Made by a program: the position numbers and the translations under genes. DNA of 64,000 nucleotides, from assembly GCA_001899315.1 (NCBI GenBank), contig MOYA01000001.1, forward strand, positions 683,105 through 747,104. Direction: 5' to 3'. This document shows, one piece after another, positions 32,834 through 42,180 of the stretch. A model generated the notes under the pieces. The model was not told the origin of the DNA and ran no database searches. It saw only the letters and a program-made list of their open reading frames with translations. Each line of letters starts with the position of its first letter. Positions within the stretch are counted from its first letter, which is position 1. The DNA comes from Candidatus Obscuribacter phosphatis (lineage in GTDB: Bacteria; Cyanobacteriota; Vampirovibrionia; Obscuribacterales; Obscuribacteraceae).

Positions 32834-34684
32834 TTACATGGGGCGATTGATTTTGGAGGCCATCATTATTGTTGCCACAAGTGCTGCTGCCGTTGTGAGC
32901 TGGTCGGCAATAGTGGCAATACCAAGCATGCTGTCTTGTTTTAGATAAGAAAAGATGAACCAGGCTTTAGCTATGAGGGCTAAGCCCACGAGTGCCATTA
33001 CTACTGGTGCCATGCCGGCGGCACCACCGGTGGAGTTCTGCCTCATGGTCGAGAAACTTTCCACTTCTTCGGCGGCAAAGCTGTCACTCTTTCTTCTTGA
33101 GCCGGTGCCGCGTCTGTCGCCCATGAGGCGGCGGTCGTTTGCACCGGAATAATCTTGGTCGTCGGCATCGCTATCGGCATCAGATGCCAGTAAACGCGAG
33201 CGCAGTTTTTCTTGAGGTCTGGTGTCTACCTTATTATTAATGGCTGGATTATTAACTGCTGGCTCTTTTGGACTTATTTCTGGAGCTATAGCCGGCTGAG
33301 CTAAAGCCGGCTGGTTTAGAGTCTCTTGGTTTAGAGCTGGCTGGGATTGGCTGGGCAAGGGCTCAAGCTGAACCAGGGTCTGCTCGGGCATGCGATAGTT
33401 GCTGTTGGTTGGTTTAGGTGCTGGTTGGGGTTGATAACGGGGCGGAGTCTGGGGCATTTGCGGCAGTTGGGTCTGCGAAGCGGCGGGATTCTGATAATTT
33501 TGCGGCGGGTATGCCTGGCCGGCATTGGGCATTACGCCTGCATTAGGCGCCATCGCTGGATTTTGAGCCGGGCTGGAACTGAATTGCGGTTGATTGGCCG
33601 CCACAAAAGGGGTTTGTGCCTGTGGCGCCGCCCCGCTACTCGGCGCCTGGCTGGGATTATCAGTTCGAGGTTTAGGCTTTTTGCTGGGAGAACGGGCTGC
33701 TAAAAGCGGAGACCTGAGTACTGTTTCATCTTCATCGTCGTATTCGTCGTCGTCTTCATCATCGTATTGATCATAATCATCGAAATCATCAGTATCGGCT
33801 CCACCCAAAATAGGAGAGCGCAATTTACGTCCGGAAGGTTGGTGGTGAGGCTCTCCGGCATGGCTACCAGGGGCTTTTCTCCTGGTAGGCTCGGGCATCT
33901 CTTCGAAATCACCGTCATCACCGCCTAGAAGTGGTGAGCGCAGACCCTTTGGTCTTGTATTGAGATGCGGTTCATTATCTTCTTCACTATGGCTGCGATG
34001 CGGGAATTCGATGTGGTCCTTTTGCTCTCTTGGTTCTCTTCCACCGCCGCCCAATATGGAAGATTTGCGCTTTGCCTTGGCAGGAGGCTCGCCCCCGCCC
34101 AAAATAGGCGAGCGTAAACCGCCTTTTCCTACCGGAGCCGGTGTTTCGGAATAATCATCGTCGTCATCATCCAAGTCATTAGCCCCGCCAAGCATGGGCG
34201 AGCGCAAACCCCCTTTGGCTCGGCTCTGCTTAGCTTTAGGAGTTTCTTCAAAATCATCATCGTCATCATCATAGGCTGGTCTGCCCGGTCCGCCCGCGCC
34301 TCCAAGCATGGGCGATCTCAAGCCGCCTTTGCCTCTCGGACGGGGTTTCTCATCTGGCTCATCGTTTTCATAATCGTCGGCGCCGCCCAATATAGGAGAA
34401 CGCAGACCTTTTCTCTTTCTGGGCGCCGGTGCAGAACCATGACCCATATCTGAAGAGTCATCTTGATAATCTTCTTGATAATCGTTGTCATCTTCACTGC
34501 TGCCCAAGATTGGCGACTTCAAGCGGGGGCGCGGTTTCTTGATCGGTTCAGCCGGCTGCTCGATCTGCATAACAGAACCCGGTGAGGCACTGGCCTGCGG
34601 TCTGACCGGCAGTCTGCCGCCGCATTCTTTGCAAAATTGAGCCATTTCATCGTTGACGACCTGGCAAATGTCACACTGAACCAC
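32834..34684 (-). CDS. Zinc-ribbon membrane protein with ten LRSPILGG-type repeats
   Basis: A 616-residue protein. It starts with a zinc ribbon (CDIC at 4-7, CKEC at 18-21). Ten copies of an octapeptide (L-R/K-S-P-I/M/L-L-G-G, the last two decaying to LLAA and LLAS) are scattered over residues about 55-500, separated by acidic or proline-rich linkers. A Gln/Pro-rich stretch follows, then a C-terminal double hydrophobic segment (about 555-575 and 590-610). I know no named family with this motif. Repeated SP sites suggest a binding or phosphorylation motif presented many times, but this is inference. The start codon lies beside a GGAGC site. Confidence 0.72.
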   Translation of the reverse strand: MVQCDICQVVNDEMAQFCKECGGRLPVRPQASASPGSVMQIEQPAEPIKKPRPRLKSPILGSSEDDNDYQEDYQDDSSDMGHGSAPAPRKRKGLRSPILGGADDYENDEPDEKPRPRGKGGLRSPMLGGAGGPGRPAYDDDDDDFEETPKAKQSRAKGGLRSPMLGGANDLDDDDDDYSETPAPVGKGGLRSPILGGGEPPAKAKRKSSILGGGGREPREQKDHIEFPHRSHSEEDNEPHLNTRPKGLRSPLLGGDDGDFEEMPEPTRRKAPGSHAGEPHHQPSGRKLRSPILGGADTDDFDDYDQYDDEDDDEYDDEDETVLRSPLLAARSPSKKPKPRTDNPSQAPSSGAAPQAQTPFVAANQPQFSSSPAQNPAMAPNAGVMPNAGQAYPPQNYQNPAASQTQLPQMPQTPPRYQPQPAPKPTNSNYRMPEQTLVQLEPLPSQSQPALNQETLNQPALAQPAIAPEISPKEPAVNNPAINNKVDTRPQEKLRSRLLASDADSDADDQDYSGANDRRLMGDRRGTGSRRKSDSFAAEEVESFSTMRQNSTGGAAGMAPVVMALVGLALIAKAWFIFSYLKQDSMLGIATIADQLTTAAALVATIMMASKINRPM

Positions 34685-34946
34685 GGCGAGCTCCTTTTAC
34701 GAGTAAGTCTTTCGATTTTATATATATTGAAGGCTTAGTGCAAATTTATTATTGCGAGGTTTGAATCTTTCACTAGTTTTGAATGTGCTAATCAGCTTTA
34801 CTTTCTGCCCATCTTTGGGGCAGGCAATGTTAGACTTCCAAATGGTTTACCGCTTGACTGCTTTAGGTTAACCTGCCTTAAGCCGGGAACGCGTACCAGT
34901 GAGCCACGTCTCAAATATAAGCTTAGTAATTCAGAGGAACGTCTTG

Positions 34947-36002
34947 ATGTTGGAAGGCAGAAGAAAAAGCAATGGCGTGAGAACGTCAAAATCTATTTCG
35001 CTATGCGCTGGATTGATGGTGGCACTGGTTGGACAATTGGCAATAGCGCCTGTAATGGCTGCTGAATCCTCAGTCAATTTCAAAATTTACAGTCCTCAAG
35101 AACCGCCCCAAAGCAGTTCCAGTTCTGCCTCTTCAGAGTCTTCCCCTTCCAGTTCTTCTTCTTCCGGTTCAAGCGCTAGTGTTGGCGGCTCCGATTCTAT
35201 TTTTGAATCTGAAGCGCCTAAACTAGATGATGCAACCTCAAGCGAAAGCAAAACTACATCTAGTTCTAGCGAAAGCAAGGTCGGCTCCACTGAGAGTACC
35301 GCCGAAACCAGCAGCGCAACTGCCTCTGAGTCATCTTCGTCAAGCACAGAGTCAAGTACCACTTCATCTACTAGTAGTAGTGGCAGTAGCGGCAGCAGCG
35401 AGAAAGTGCTGCAAGGTTATATAAGAGTTGTGCCTACCGGCACCAAGATTCCAATTATCATGGACACTGCTGTTGATTCCGACACCAGTCAGGAAGGCGA
35501 TGAATTCTCGGCTCGTACCGCTGAGGATCTCACCATAGATGGTTCTACCGTGGTACCGGCCGGTTCCATAATCAAGGGGCGTATTGCCCAGATGAATGGA
35601 CCTCGTGCTCTCAATCGCAGTGGTTCGGTGGCCCTCAAATTCGATACCATCACCACTCCCGACAATAGACAGATACCTTTGGTGGCTAATATCGTTGCCC
35701 GGGGTGGAGTGGTACATGCCAGACGCGGTATGAAAGATGTCGCCCTCGACTGCGGGACAGTTTCGCTACCCACCTTGGCTGGTTTGGGTATCGGAGTTCT
35801 AGCCGGAGGCAGTTCTTCCTCTTCTTCTTCTAGCTCGTCTTCTGGAGTCGGTCGCGCCGGTGGCGCCATGATTGGTGCGGGTATTGGTCTGGCAGTCGGG
35901 GTGGCTGTGCTGCTTGCCAAGAAAGGCAAGAAAGTAGAAGTCAGACCCGGAGATGAACTAAAGATCGAGCTTGCCGAAGAATTGCGCATGCCGACAATGT
36001 AG
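34947..36002 (+). CDS. Exported Ser-rich protein with VirB10/TrbI-like domain, unknown
   Basis: GAGGAA is correctly spaced before this ATG, so I drop the 16-codon upstream extension. The product has a signal peptide (hydrophobic about 17-36, cut at VMAAE), then a serine/glutamate-rich low-complexity region to about residue 155. The folded part is TKIPIIMDTAVDSDTSQEGDEFSARTAEDLTI, VPAGSIIKGRI, LKFDTITTPDNRQIPL, a pattern of beta-strands similar to the TrbI/VirB10 outer barrel. A glycine-rich hydrophobic segment (GAMIGAGIGLAVGVAVLL) and a basic end follow. It probably sits in the envelope. No neighbouring secretion genes were seen. Confidence 0.7.
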   Translation: MLEGRRKSNGVRTSKSISLCAGLMVALVGQLAIAPVMAAESSVNFKIYSPQEPPQSSSSSASSESSPSSSSSSGSSASVGGSDSIFESEAPKLDDATSSESKTTSSSSESKVGSTESTAETSSATASESSSSSTESSTTSSTSSSGSSGSSEKVLQGYIRVVPTGTKIPIIMDTAVDSDTSQEGDEFSARTAEDLTIDGSTVVPAGSIIKGRIAQMNGPRALNRSGSVALKFDTITTPDNRQIPLVANIVARGGVVHARRGMKDVALDCGTVSLPTLAGLGIGVLAGGSSSSSSSSSSSGVGRAGGAMIGAGIGLAVGVAVLLAKKGKKVEVRPGDELKIELAEELRMPTM

Positions 36003-36056
36003 CTAGCTAAAATAGCTAGATAAAATAGCTAAATAATCTAGATAGAAGAATCAGTG

Positions 36057-36085
36057 ATAACCCTGGGAATTCTCAGGGTTATTTC
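36057..36085 (+). terminator. Terminator of the Ser-rich exported protein gene
   Basis: ATAACCCTG (36057-36065) pairs with CAGGGTTAT (36074-36082), with additional inner pairs, followed by ATTTC. It lies 55 bases after the stop. Confidence 0.65.
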
Positions 36086-36145
36086 ACATATTGGGGACTT
36101 TCTTTCTTGCCTACGATAGGAAGACTTGTCGGCCCAGGTGATTTT

Positions 36146-37774
36146 ATGTCTATTAGAAATGAGAACAACTTGTCTCCCTCGCAGGTCTCAGGCTTGTCTT
36201 TGTTAATACCGGGGCTTGGTCAGCTATACAACGGACAGTTCAGAAAAGGTCTTATATTCCAGCTTGTGGCCTTCACTAGCTATATTCTCTTTGCTCTAAT
36301 GATCTTTGTTTCTTCGATAACAGCACTTCTCGTCAAGGTGAGTTCAGATTCTAAGCTTAAGGTCAATGAAGAACTTGCCAGCGTATTTGGTGCTTTGCAT
36401 GAAAGCGGTCTCTCGCCCTTCTTTTTGGTCTTCTCTTTGATTATCCTCGGTTTTGTTGCTTTCAGTGCCCGTGACGCCTTTCAGACAGCGGTCAAGACGC
36501 GCAAGAAACCCATCTATAGAGATTTTTATATCGAAATGTCGGAAGCTTGCGGCAGTTCTTATTTAGCCCATGTTTTTGCCATTCTGGCTTGTTTTGTCCT
36601 TGCCTTTTTCGTCTTGGTTCCGGCTCCGCCTAAACAGGTTGTCACCGAGTTCGTCTTTTACGATACGCCTGAGGAAGAGGCGGTTAAGCCCCCGGTTGTG
36701 CACAATCATGTGACTTCTCACAATCGCATTGCTTCCGCCACCGCCGATCAGTCCAGGTCTCCGGCTTTGGCAAAGCTGACGGCTCAAACTCCGGCTCAGG
36801 CTCAATCTAAGTCTCAATCTAAGTCTCAGGCTCAGGCTCAATCAAGAGGCCCGGTACCGAACCTGGTGCCGGTGCATAGAAACTCTTTGCTTATACCAGT
36901 GCCGCAGCCAACTGCAGTCCAACCTCGAAATATGGTATTGGCTTCGGCGCTGCCTTCTCTGACACCTCAGGCGAAGTCTGCAGTTTCTGCGCCAATGTCA
37001 ACTGCATCAATGTCAAGCAAACCGATGTCTTTGGTGCCGGTGCCGACTGCGGTTGCCGCTGCCCAGAACCTGCCCAGTCCTCTTCCTCTAAAGGCAATGA
37101 CTGGTTTTGCTGTGGTAGAGCCTGTCATGCCTAGAGCCGTCAGCGGACAGGCTGCGCGCTTTGGTACCGCTGGTGGTGCGGCTGCACCGCAGCCCGTTTC
37201 TATTTCTCCGACCTCGGGCTTTGAGCCTAGTCCGGTTGCTGTTGGTACAGCGGCAGATCCATCGGGATCGGGTTCCTATTCAGGGCCGGCTCCCTCCCCG
37301 GTGCGTAACACTGCCTCTAATGCCGGTCGTTCAGGCATCTCCGGACTATCAGGCAAAGGTCCGGTTGTTACAGCCGTGGTTAGACCGGCTGCCGGATCTG
37401 GTGCTCGGGGCGGTCAAGACGATCACACCGCCAGCGAAGAAGGCAAAGGTAAATCTCCGGTGACTTCTGCCAGAGAGCCGGATTTCTCACTCTATATGAG
37501 CCGGCTGCAATCCCTCATCAAGAAACGCTGGTTTCCACCGCGTCATCCCATGGCTAATCATGTCAAGGCTGTTTTTGATGTATCTAGGGACGGCACCATG
37601 TCTGGTTTGAGACTTGTCCGCTCCAGCGGCATCACCATTATCGACCGAGCTGCGCTCGAAGCAATCAATAGTGCTGCTCCTTTTCCGCCTCTTCCAGAGT
37701 ATTCTCCGCCCTCGGTAACGATTGAATTTTCCTTCGACTACAACGTATTTTCAAAATCTGGGGTAAACCCCTGA
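36146..37774 (+). CDS. TonB-family protein with TM2-like membrane domain (copy 1)
   Basis: From the ATG with AGGTGA upstream the protein has 542 residues. Instead of one anchor it has a TM2-like membrane domain (SGLSLLIPGLGQLYNGQFRKGL, then two more spans) and a further span near 165-185 (LAHVFAILACFVLAFFVLVP). A Pro/Gln/Ser-rich periplasmic linker precedes a TonB C-terminal domain (YMSRLQSLIKKRWFPP, VKAVFDVSRDGTMSGLRLVRSSG, IDRAALEAI, FEFSFDYNVF-like end). TonB couples the proton gradient through ExbB-ExbD to outer-membrane transporters. Placement with exbB/exbD downstream supports that role. Confidence 0.85.
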   Translation: MSIRNENNLSPSQVSGLSLLIPGLGQLYNGQFRKGLIFQLVAFTSYILFALMIFVSSITALLVKVSSDSKLKVNEELASVFGALHESGLSPFFLVFSLIILGFVAFSARDAFQTAVKTRKKPIYRDFYIEMSEACGSSYLAHVFAILACFVLAFFVLVPAPPKQVVTEFVFYDTPEEEAVKPPVVHNHVTSHNRIASATADQSRSPALAKLTAQTPAQAQSKSQSKSQAQAQSRGPVPNLVPVHRNSLLIPVPQPTAVQPRNMVLASALPSLTPQAKSAVSAPMSTASMSSKPMSLVPVPTAVAAAQNLPSPLPLKAMTGFAVVEPVMPRAVSGQAARFGTAGGAAAPQPVSISPTSGFEPSPVAVGTAADPSGSGSYSGPAPSPVRNTASNAGRSGISGLSGKGPVVTAVVRPAAGSGARGGQDDHTASEEGKGKSPVTSAREPDFSLYMSRLQSLIKKRWFPPRHPMANHVKAVFDVSRDGTMSGLRLVRSSGITIIDRAALEAINSAAPFPPLPEYSPPSVTIEFSFDYNVFSKSGVNP

Positions 37775-37965
37775 TAACCTTCAGTGTGACAGACGGCATA
37801 ATGGCGAGAGAGGGATGATAATTTGTCTTTGTGACATGAGAGTAGCCAAGTATGTTTTTCATAGAACTATGAACTATGATAGACTCTCGGAATTACTATT
37901 TAGCACTCTTTTGCCCATCCCACTTTTTTGAGTTATTTCAAAGATTCGGTAGGTATTTTGAATAG

Positions 37966-39642
37966 ATGAGCGGTAATCGCAAAAACTCAGGTGGCGGCAG
38001 ACCCCAACGTGACCCCAATATGGCGGGCGGTTTGTCTTTTGTATTGCCGGGGCTCGGGCAGTTCTACAACGGCGAGAGCCGCAAGGGGATGTTCTTTGCC
38101 GTAGTCGGCATCCTCAACTATATAGTGCTGGCTTTCCTTGTATTCTCCGGTTCGATTCTAGAATCGCTGCAAGCCTTTGGTCTGGCCAACAACATGAAGC
38201 TCAATGCCGAGCTTTATATGTCGCTTCAGACTCTACACTTTGGCTCACCTGCCTCGCTTTTCATCATGGTTTTGTTCTTGTCCTACGCCGCTTACTGCGC
38301 GCGTGATGCCTACGACCATGCTGCCAAGCTTCAACGCAAGAGCCTTTACAGCGATTATGCCATTGAGATGACCGAGGCTACTTCGGGTTCATATATATTC
38401 CATATCTCAATCCTTATCAGTAGTTTCATCCTCGCTTTCTTCTTCTTGGTTCCGCCTCCGCCTCGTTCGCAAGTCACCGACATCGAATTTGTCCAGAACG
38501 AAGAAAATACCAAGACCCCTCCCCAGACTAAGCGCAGGGCGCAGCATAACTCCAAGGCTGCAGGTAAGCACGATCCAACCAAACCTAGCGCCATGCCGTC
38601 GGCAGCGCCCAAGGCGCCCAGTAAGGCTTCCGAGCCTGCCAAGCCGCAGCAGCAACAACAGCAACAACAACAACAACAGAAACCGGCTCAGCGACCGACT
38701 CCCAGCCCTTCGCCTTCGCCCTCGCCGACTCCCTCACCCAGGCCTACACCGAGACCGAGCCCGACACCCAGTCCTTCTCCGTCTCCGTCTCCTTCACCTT
38801 CGCCTAGACCATCGCCATCTCCTTCGCCCTCACCTTCACCTTCGCTTTTGCCGAAGATCCCAACACCATTCTTTGCCCCTTCAGCGGCGCCCTCACCCAG
38901 CCCATCGCCAGTGGCTGCGCCGGTGGCTATGCCTAAAATTGGCGGACCAACCTTGGCACCCACACCTAGAGCCGGCGTCGGCTCCGGTAGTGCCGCCGCT
39001 CCTGGTCCAGCTCCTGCTCCTATCTCTATTGCTTCTGCCGGCGGCGGTGCCGCAGGTGGTGGCGGACCGCCCACACCTGTGCCAGTCGGCGGTGGTGCCT
39101 CTTCGCGAGGCGGTGGTACTGGCCCTGGACCAGCCCCAGCTCCCACCCGTGCCGGTCGCGGCAGTGGCGGCGGCGGTGGTGGTTCAGCCGGTGGCGGCCC
39201 TGGCATAGCGGTTGCTCCTTCAGTTGGACGTGCCCCCGGTAGTGGCGGCAGCGGTGGCGGTGGCGGCAACGGTGAAGCCGGTAACCCCGATGATGGTCCT
39301 GGCCGCGATCGTTCGATTGCCGCTCGTAAAGATGTGGATTTCGGACCTTATATGGCCGACCTACAAAGACGTATCAAAAGAGCCTGGTTCCCACCCAAAG
39401 GTAACGAATCCAAGAGGGTGAAGGTTGTATTCAAGGTGCACAGAGACGGTCAGATGACTAATTTGCGTATGCTTGTATCTTCCGGCTTAACAATCGCCGA
39501 CCAGGCTGCCCTCAAAGCTGTTGAAAACGCAGCTCCCTTCCGTCCCTTGCCCGATGGCGCCCCTGACGACGTAGACATCGAATTCACCTTCGACTATAAC
39601 GTTTTCAACGGCGGAGGTCGTGGCGTCTTCCGTCAATTCTGA
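37966..39642 (+). CDS. TonB-family protein with TM2-like membrane domain (copy 2)
   Basis: Paralogue of the preceding gene, 558 residues, with the same order: TM2-like region ([22 protein letters not shown]), a later span ([19 protein letters not shown]), then a very long linker with poly-Gln, many PSPSP units and a Gly-rich part. The C-terminal TonB domain is [49 protein letters not shown]. The linker is long enough to cross a periplasm. It is 55 bases before exbB, so these genes form a TonB-ExbB-ExbD energy-transducing complex. Having two TonB genes suggests different outer-membrane partners. Confidence 0.87.
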   Translation: MSGNRKNSGGGRPQRDPNMAGGLSFVLPGLGQFYNGESRKGMFFAVVGILNYIVLAFLVFSGSILESLQAFGLANNMKLNAELYMSLQTLHFGSPASLFIMVLFLSYAAYCARDAYDHAAKLQRKSLYSDYAIEMTEATSGSYIFHISILISSFILAFFFLVPPPPRSQVTDIEFVQNEENTKTPPQTKRRAQHNSKAAGKHDPTKPSAMPSAAPKAPSKASEPAKPQQQQQQQQQQQKPAQRPTPSPSPSPSPTPSPRPTPRPSPTPSPSPSPSPSPSPRPSPSPSPSPSPSLLPKIPTPFFAPSAAPSPSPSPVAAPVAMPKIGGPTLAPTPRAGVGSGSAAAPGPAPAPISIASAGGGAAGGGGPPTPVPVGGGASSRGGGTGPGPAPAPTRAGRGSGGGGGGSAGGGPGIAVAPSVGRAPGSGGSGGGGGNGEAGNPDDGPGRDRSIAARKDVDFGPYMADLQRRIKRAWFPPKGNESKRVKVVFKVHRDGQMTNLRMLVSSGLTIADQAALKAVENAAPFRPLPDGAPDDVDIEFTFDYNVFNGGGRGVFRQF

Positions 39643-39697
39643 TAGACTCAGATATCACCAGTTAGGTTCAGTTAACAGGAGAAGTCGATAGACATCT

Positions 39698-40336
39698 ATG
39701 GAGAGCAAATTCCTCAATTACTTTCTCGAGTTCATGGTGCATGACTGGTTTGCGTCCATCCCGATTACCATATGCTCGATCTTGACCGTGGCCGTCATGG
39801 TTGAGCGTTACATGTATTACCAACAAAATCGTCGCGATGTGACCAGCTTCATTCACCAGTTGCAGCGTGATTTGGAAAGTAATAATCTCCAGAAAGCTCA
39901 GCAGACCTGCAGCCGCCTCGGTGGTGTAGTTGGTGAAGTGGCTGAAGAAGGCGTCCGTTTGATGGCTGACCAGAAGGAAGACTTCTCGAAAGCTTTCGAC
40001 ATCACCGTCGGTCTAGTTACCCGTAAGCTCGAGAAACACCTGGCTGTGCTCGGTACAATTGGTGCCACCTGCCCCTTCCTCGGCTTGTTCGGAACTGTGG
40101 TTGGGGTTGTATTCACCCTAGACCAGCTCGGCGCCCAAGGAGGCGGCACCCCTGTGGTTGTTACCGGTGTGGCTAAGGCTCTCATCGCTACAGGTTATGG
40201 TTTGATCGTCGCCATTTTGGCGGTTATCTTCAACAATACCTATACTAATACTGTGAAGCGTTTCAACGACGACTTCCTACTTCTCAAGCTTCTCTTCTTG
40301 AGCTTTGTAGGCGGCGGCGGCGAGTCAGCTCACTAA
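39698..40336 (+). CDS. exbB: ExbB/TolQ-family proton channel protein
   Basis: Three membrane segments (MVHDWFASIPITICSILTVAVMVERYMY, LAVLGTIGATCPFLGLFGTVVGVVFTLDQL, and IATGYGLIVAILAVIFNNTY) and the family signature GLFGTVVGVV identify a MotA/TolQ/ExbB protein of 212 residues. With ExbD it forms the proton channel that powers TonB. Located between the TonB copy 2 gene and exbD; the assignment to ExbB rather than TolQ rests on TonB in the cluster and the absence of TolA/TolB/Pal here. Confidence 0.9.
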   Translation: MESKFLNYFLEFMVHDWFASIPITICSILTVAVMVERYMYYQQNRRDVTSFIHQLQRDLESNNLQKAQQTCSRLGGVVGEVAEEGVRLMADQKEDFSKAFDITVGLVTRKLEKHLAVLGTIGATCPFLGLFGTVVGVVFTLDQLGAQGGGTPVVVTGVAKALIATGYGLIVAILAVIFNNTYTNTVKRFNDDFLLLKLLFLSFVGGGGESAH

Positions 40337-40370
40337 ACTTAATTGATCTAGGTCTGGAGGAAGTCGGCAA

Positions 40371-40799
40371 ATGGCAATGGGGGCGGTCGGTGATCAGTTC
40401 ACCGATATTAACGTTACACCTCTAACCGATGTGTTCCTTGTTTTGCTCGTCATCATGATCTTGATTGCTCCCTTGATCGACAAATCAGACCTCAAGATCA
40501 AACCGCCGGAAACAAAGAACGCTAAGAAAGACGAAGCGACAAAAGGCATTAGTATCGATATCGATAAAGATGGACAGCTGGCTATAAATGGTAAGTATGT
40601 TCGCGATCACAATATCGAAACCATTAAGGCTATGATCGTCGAGTTGAAAAACGCTGCTCCGCCAAATACAGACTTGCACCTCACCCTTAACGCCGATGGC
40701 GACGCCAAGCAAAAAGATGTGGTGGAAGTGATGAGTGCCGCTGCTGCCGCCGGCATCAAGAAAATGCGCGTAGCTACACAGCAGCAGACCAACTACTAG
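40371..40799 (+). CDS. exbD: ExbD/TolR-family protein
   Basis: A 142-residue protein with a single N-terminal span (INVTPLTDVFLVLLVIMILIAP), in which the Asp of TPLTD is the conserved proton-path residue. It is followed by a periplasmic domain (KGISIDIDKDGQLAINGKYV ... ADGDAKQKDVVEVMSAAAAAGIKKM). GGAGGAAG gives a strong start. It closes the tonB-tonB-exbB-exbD cluster. Confidence 0.9.
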   Translation: MAMGAVGDQFTDINVTPLTDVFLVLLVIMILIAPLIDKSDLKIKPPETKNAKKDEATKGISIDIDKDGQLAINGKYVRDHNIETIKAMIVELKNAAPPNTDLHLTLNADGDAKQKDVVEVMSAAAAAGIKKMRVATQQQTNY

Positions 40800-40830
40800 A
40801 GTTATTTTTCTATAGATAAAAGCAGGTCTT

Positions 40831-41763
40831 ATGTCTACCTTTTATAGACTTGGCCTGATTGGTTATCCCCTAGGGCATTCTAATTCGCCGGCTATCCATG
40901 CTGCTTTTCTTGGGCAGTTCAATTTGCCCGGCCAATATAAGTTATATGCCGATGCCGATTTGCAGAGGTTGCTGGCTGCTGCTACTACTGGTGGTGCCAC
41001 TATGGAAGCCCTAGATGGTTTGAATGTCACCATTCCTCATAAAGTGTCTTGTGCGCCATATATGCATCAGTTGTCCGATGCGGCTCGTTTAGCCGGTGCG
41101 GTCAACACCATTGTCATTGATAGAGAAGAAGGTCTTGTTCTTAGCGGTCATAATACTGATATAGCTGGTATCAAGCACACCTTGCGCGTAACCGGCAAGA
41201 TAAGTCCGCTTAGTGAGCAAGACGAATTGACTGGTCCGGCTGTATTGCTTGGCTGCGGCGGGGCTGCCCGAGCCGCTCTTGTCGCTTTGGCCGACTATGG
41301 CTTTACTTCTTTTGTTCTTTTGGTTCGTAGTTTTGATTCGGCTTATGCCATGCTGCGTGATCTTGATAAAGCCGGCTTTGACCCCAGGCTTTTGCAACGC
41401 ATTACTGTCATTTCTACAAATGAGTCAGATAGGCTTATGAAAGAGATGCAACTGCTTGGTCAAGCTTCGGTCTTTATCAATGCCACTCCGCTTGGACAAA
41501 GGGCGGGAGACTCTGTTTTGCCCGATTGGTTTAGACCGCTTTTGCACGGCTTTGTTAGAGAAACCCTGGTTTTTGATATGGTCTATGCCAGAGAGGGACT
41601 GACTCCAATAACAAGACTGGCTTACGAACTGGGTTTCTGCAAAGTAGCCGATGGAAGAGAAATGCTTGTCGAGCAAGCTCGACAAGCATTCAAACTGTGG
41701 ACTGGTTTGTTGCCGTCTTTTCAAATCGGCTTGAAAGCCCTCGACGAGGCGCTTTCTGCATAG
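40831..41763 (+). CDS. aroE: Shikimate dehydrogenase
   Basis: AroE reduces 3-dehydroshikimate to shikimate with NADPH in aromatic amino-acid synthesis. The 310-residue protein has LIGYPLGHSNSPAIHA, the catalytic Lys in NVTIPHK, GAVNTI, GHNTDIAG and GCGGAARA for NADPH binding. It ends with DGREMLVEQARQAFKLWTG. The region coding for REMLVEQARQAF contains a perfect 14-bp-arm inverted repeat, listed separately. Spacing of 31 bases from exbD allows readthrough. Confidence 0.94.
   Translation: MSTFYRLGLIGYPLGHSNSPAIHAAFLGQFNLPGQYKLYADADLQRLLAAATTGGATMEALDGLNVTIPHKVSCAPYMHQLSDAARLAGAVNTIVIDREEGLVLSGHNTDIAGIKHTLRVTGKISPLSEQDELTGPAVLLGCGGAARAALVALADYGFTSFVLLVRSFDSAYAMLRDLDKAGFDPRLLQRITVISTNESDRLMKEMQLLGQASVFINATPLGQRAGDSVLPDWFRPLLHGFVRETLVFDMVYAREGLTPITRLAYELGFCKVADGREMLVEQARQAFKLWTGLLPSFQIGLKALDEALSA
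41661..41690 (+). repeat. Inverted repeat with 14-bp arms inside aroE
   Basis: Arms 41661-41674 (AATGCTTGTCGAGC) and 41677-41690 (GCTCGACAAGCATT) are perfectly complementary with two bases between. It is inside the aroE reading frame, about 70 bases before its stop. A hairpin of this strength in coding DNA is unlikely by chance. Confidence 0.8.
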
Positions 41764-41777
41764 ATGAAGTTTCGTTC

Positions 41778-42104
41778 TTAGCCTTCAAAAAAGATAGGCA
41801 CTAATTTCATCGCTTGTCCGAGGTCGCCCTCTACAGAGAGTACTCCCGATAGAGCGGCTGTCATTGCCGACATCCGTCCTTCTATAATCATAGCCATATC
41901 TTCGGCATTGATTGAGAGCTTGCAGTTGTAAGCCTCTCCTTCTTGGTACTCGGTGACGTTGAGTTCGCCGTTATTGATGCTTAGCAGCCAGGCACCGCCT
42001 TTCTCGCCCTTGATATTGATCAAGTAGGCGGCGGTTATGTCTTTAGCTGCCTGCGGTTTGAAGCGTTTCTTCAACTCATTGATTATTGTTTCTTGCGCTA
42101 GCAC
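41778..42104 (-). CDS. SCP2 sterol-binding-domain protein
   Basis: A 108-residue single-domain protein with the SCP2 lipid-transfer fold pattern: LKKRFKPQAAKDITAAYLINIKGEKGGAW, CKLSINAEDMAMIIEGRMSAMTAALSGVLSVEGDL, with the hydrophobic-tunnel helix near GRMSAMTAALSG. Bacterial stand-alone SCP2 proteins are thought to bind lipids or fatty-acyl groups; the ligand is unknown here. It is convergent with aroE and divergent from the DciA-like gene. Confidence 0.85.
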   Translation of the reverse strand: MLAQETIINELKKRFKPQAAKDITAAYLINIKGEKGGAWLLSINNGELNVTEYQEGEAYNCKLSINAEDMAMIIEGRMSAMTAALSGVLSVEGDLGQAMKLVPIFFEG

Positions 42105-42180
42105 TGTATTTACCTCTAAGATAGGCTCAGATTATAACCTCTTATGATCTTTTATATGGATATCTCAAGGGGATTCATAC

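Noticed and set aside
34865-34874. AGGTTAACCT palindrome before the Ser-rich exported protein
   Set aside because: Ten bases is expected by chance at this window size, and there is no second copy.
38489-39208. 239-codon plus frame inside the second TonB gene
   Set aside because: A frame shift of the Pro/Gly repeat linker, Arg/Leu/His-rich, without start signal.
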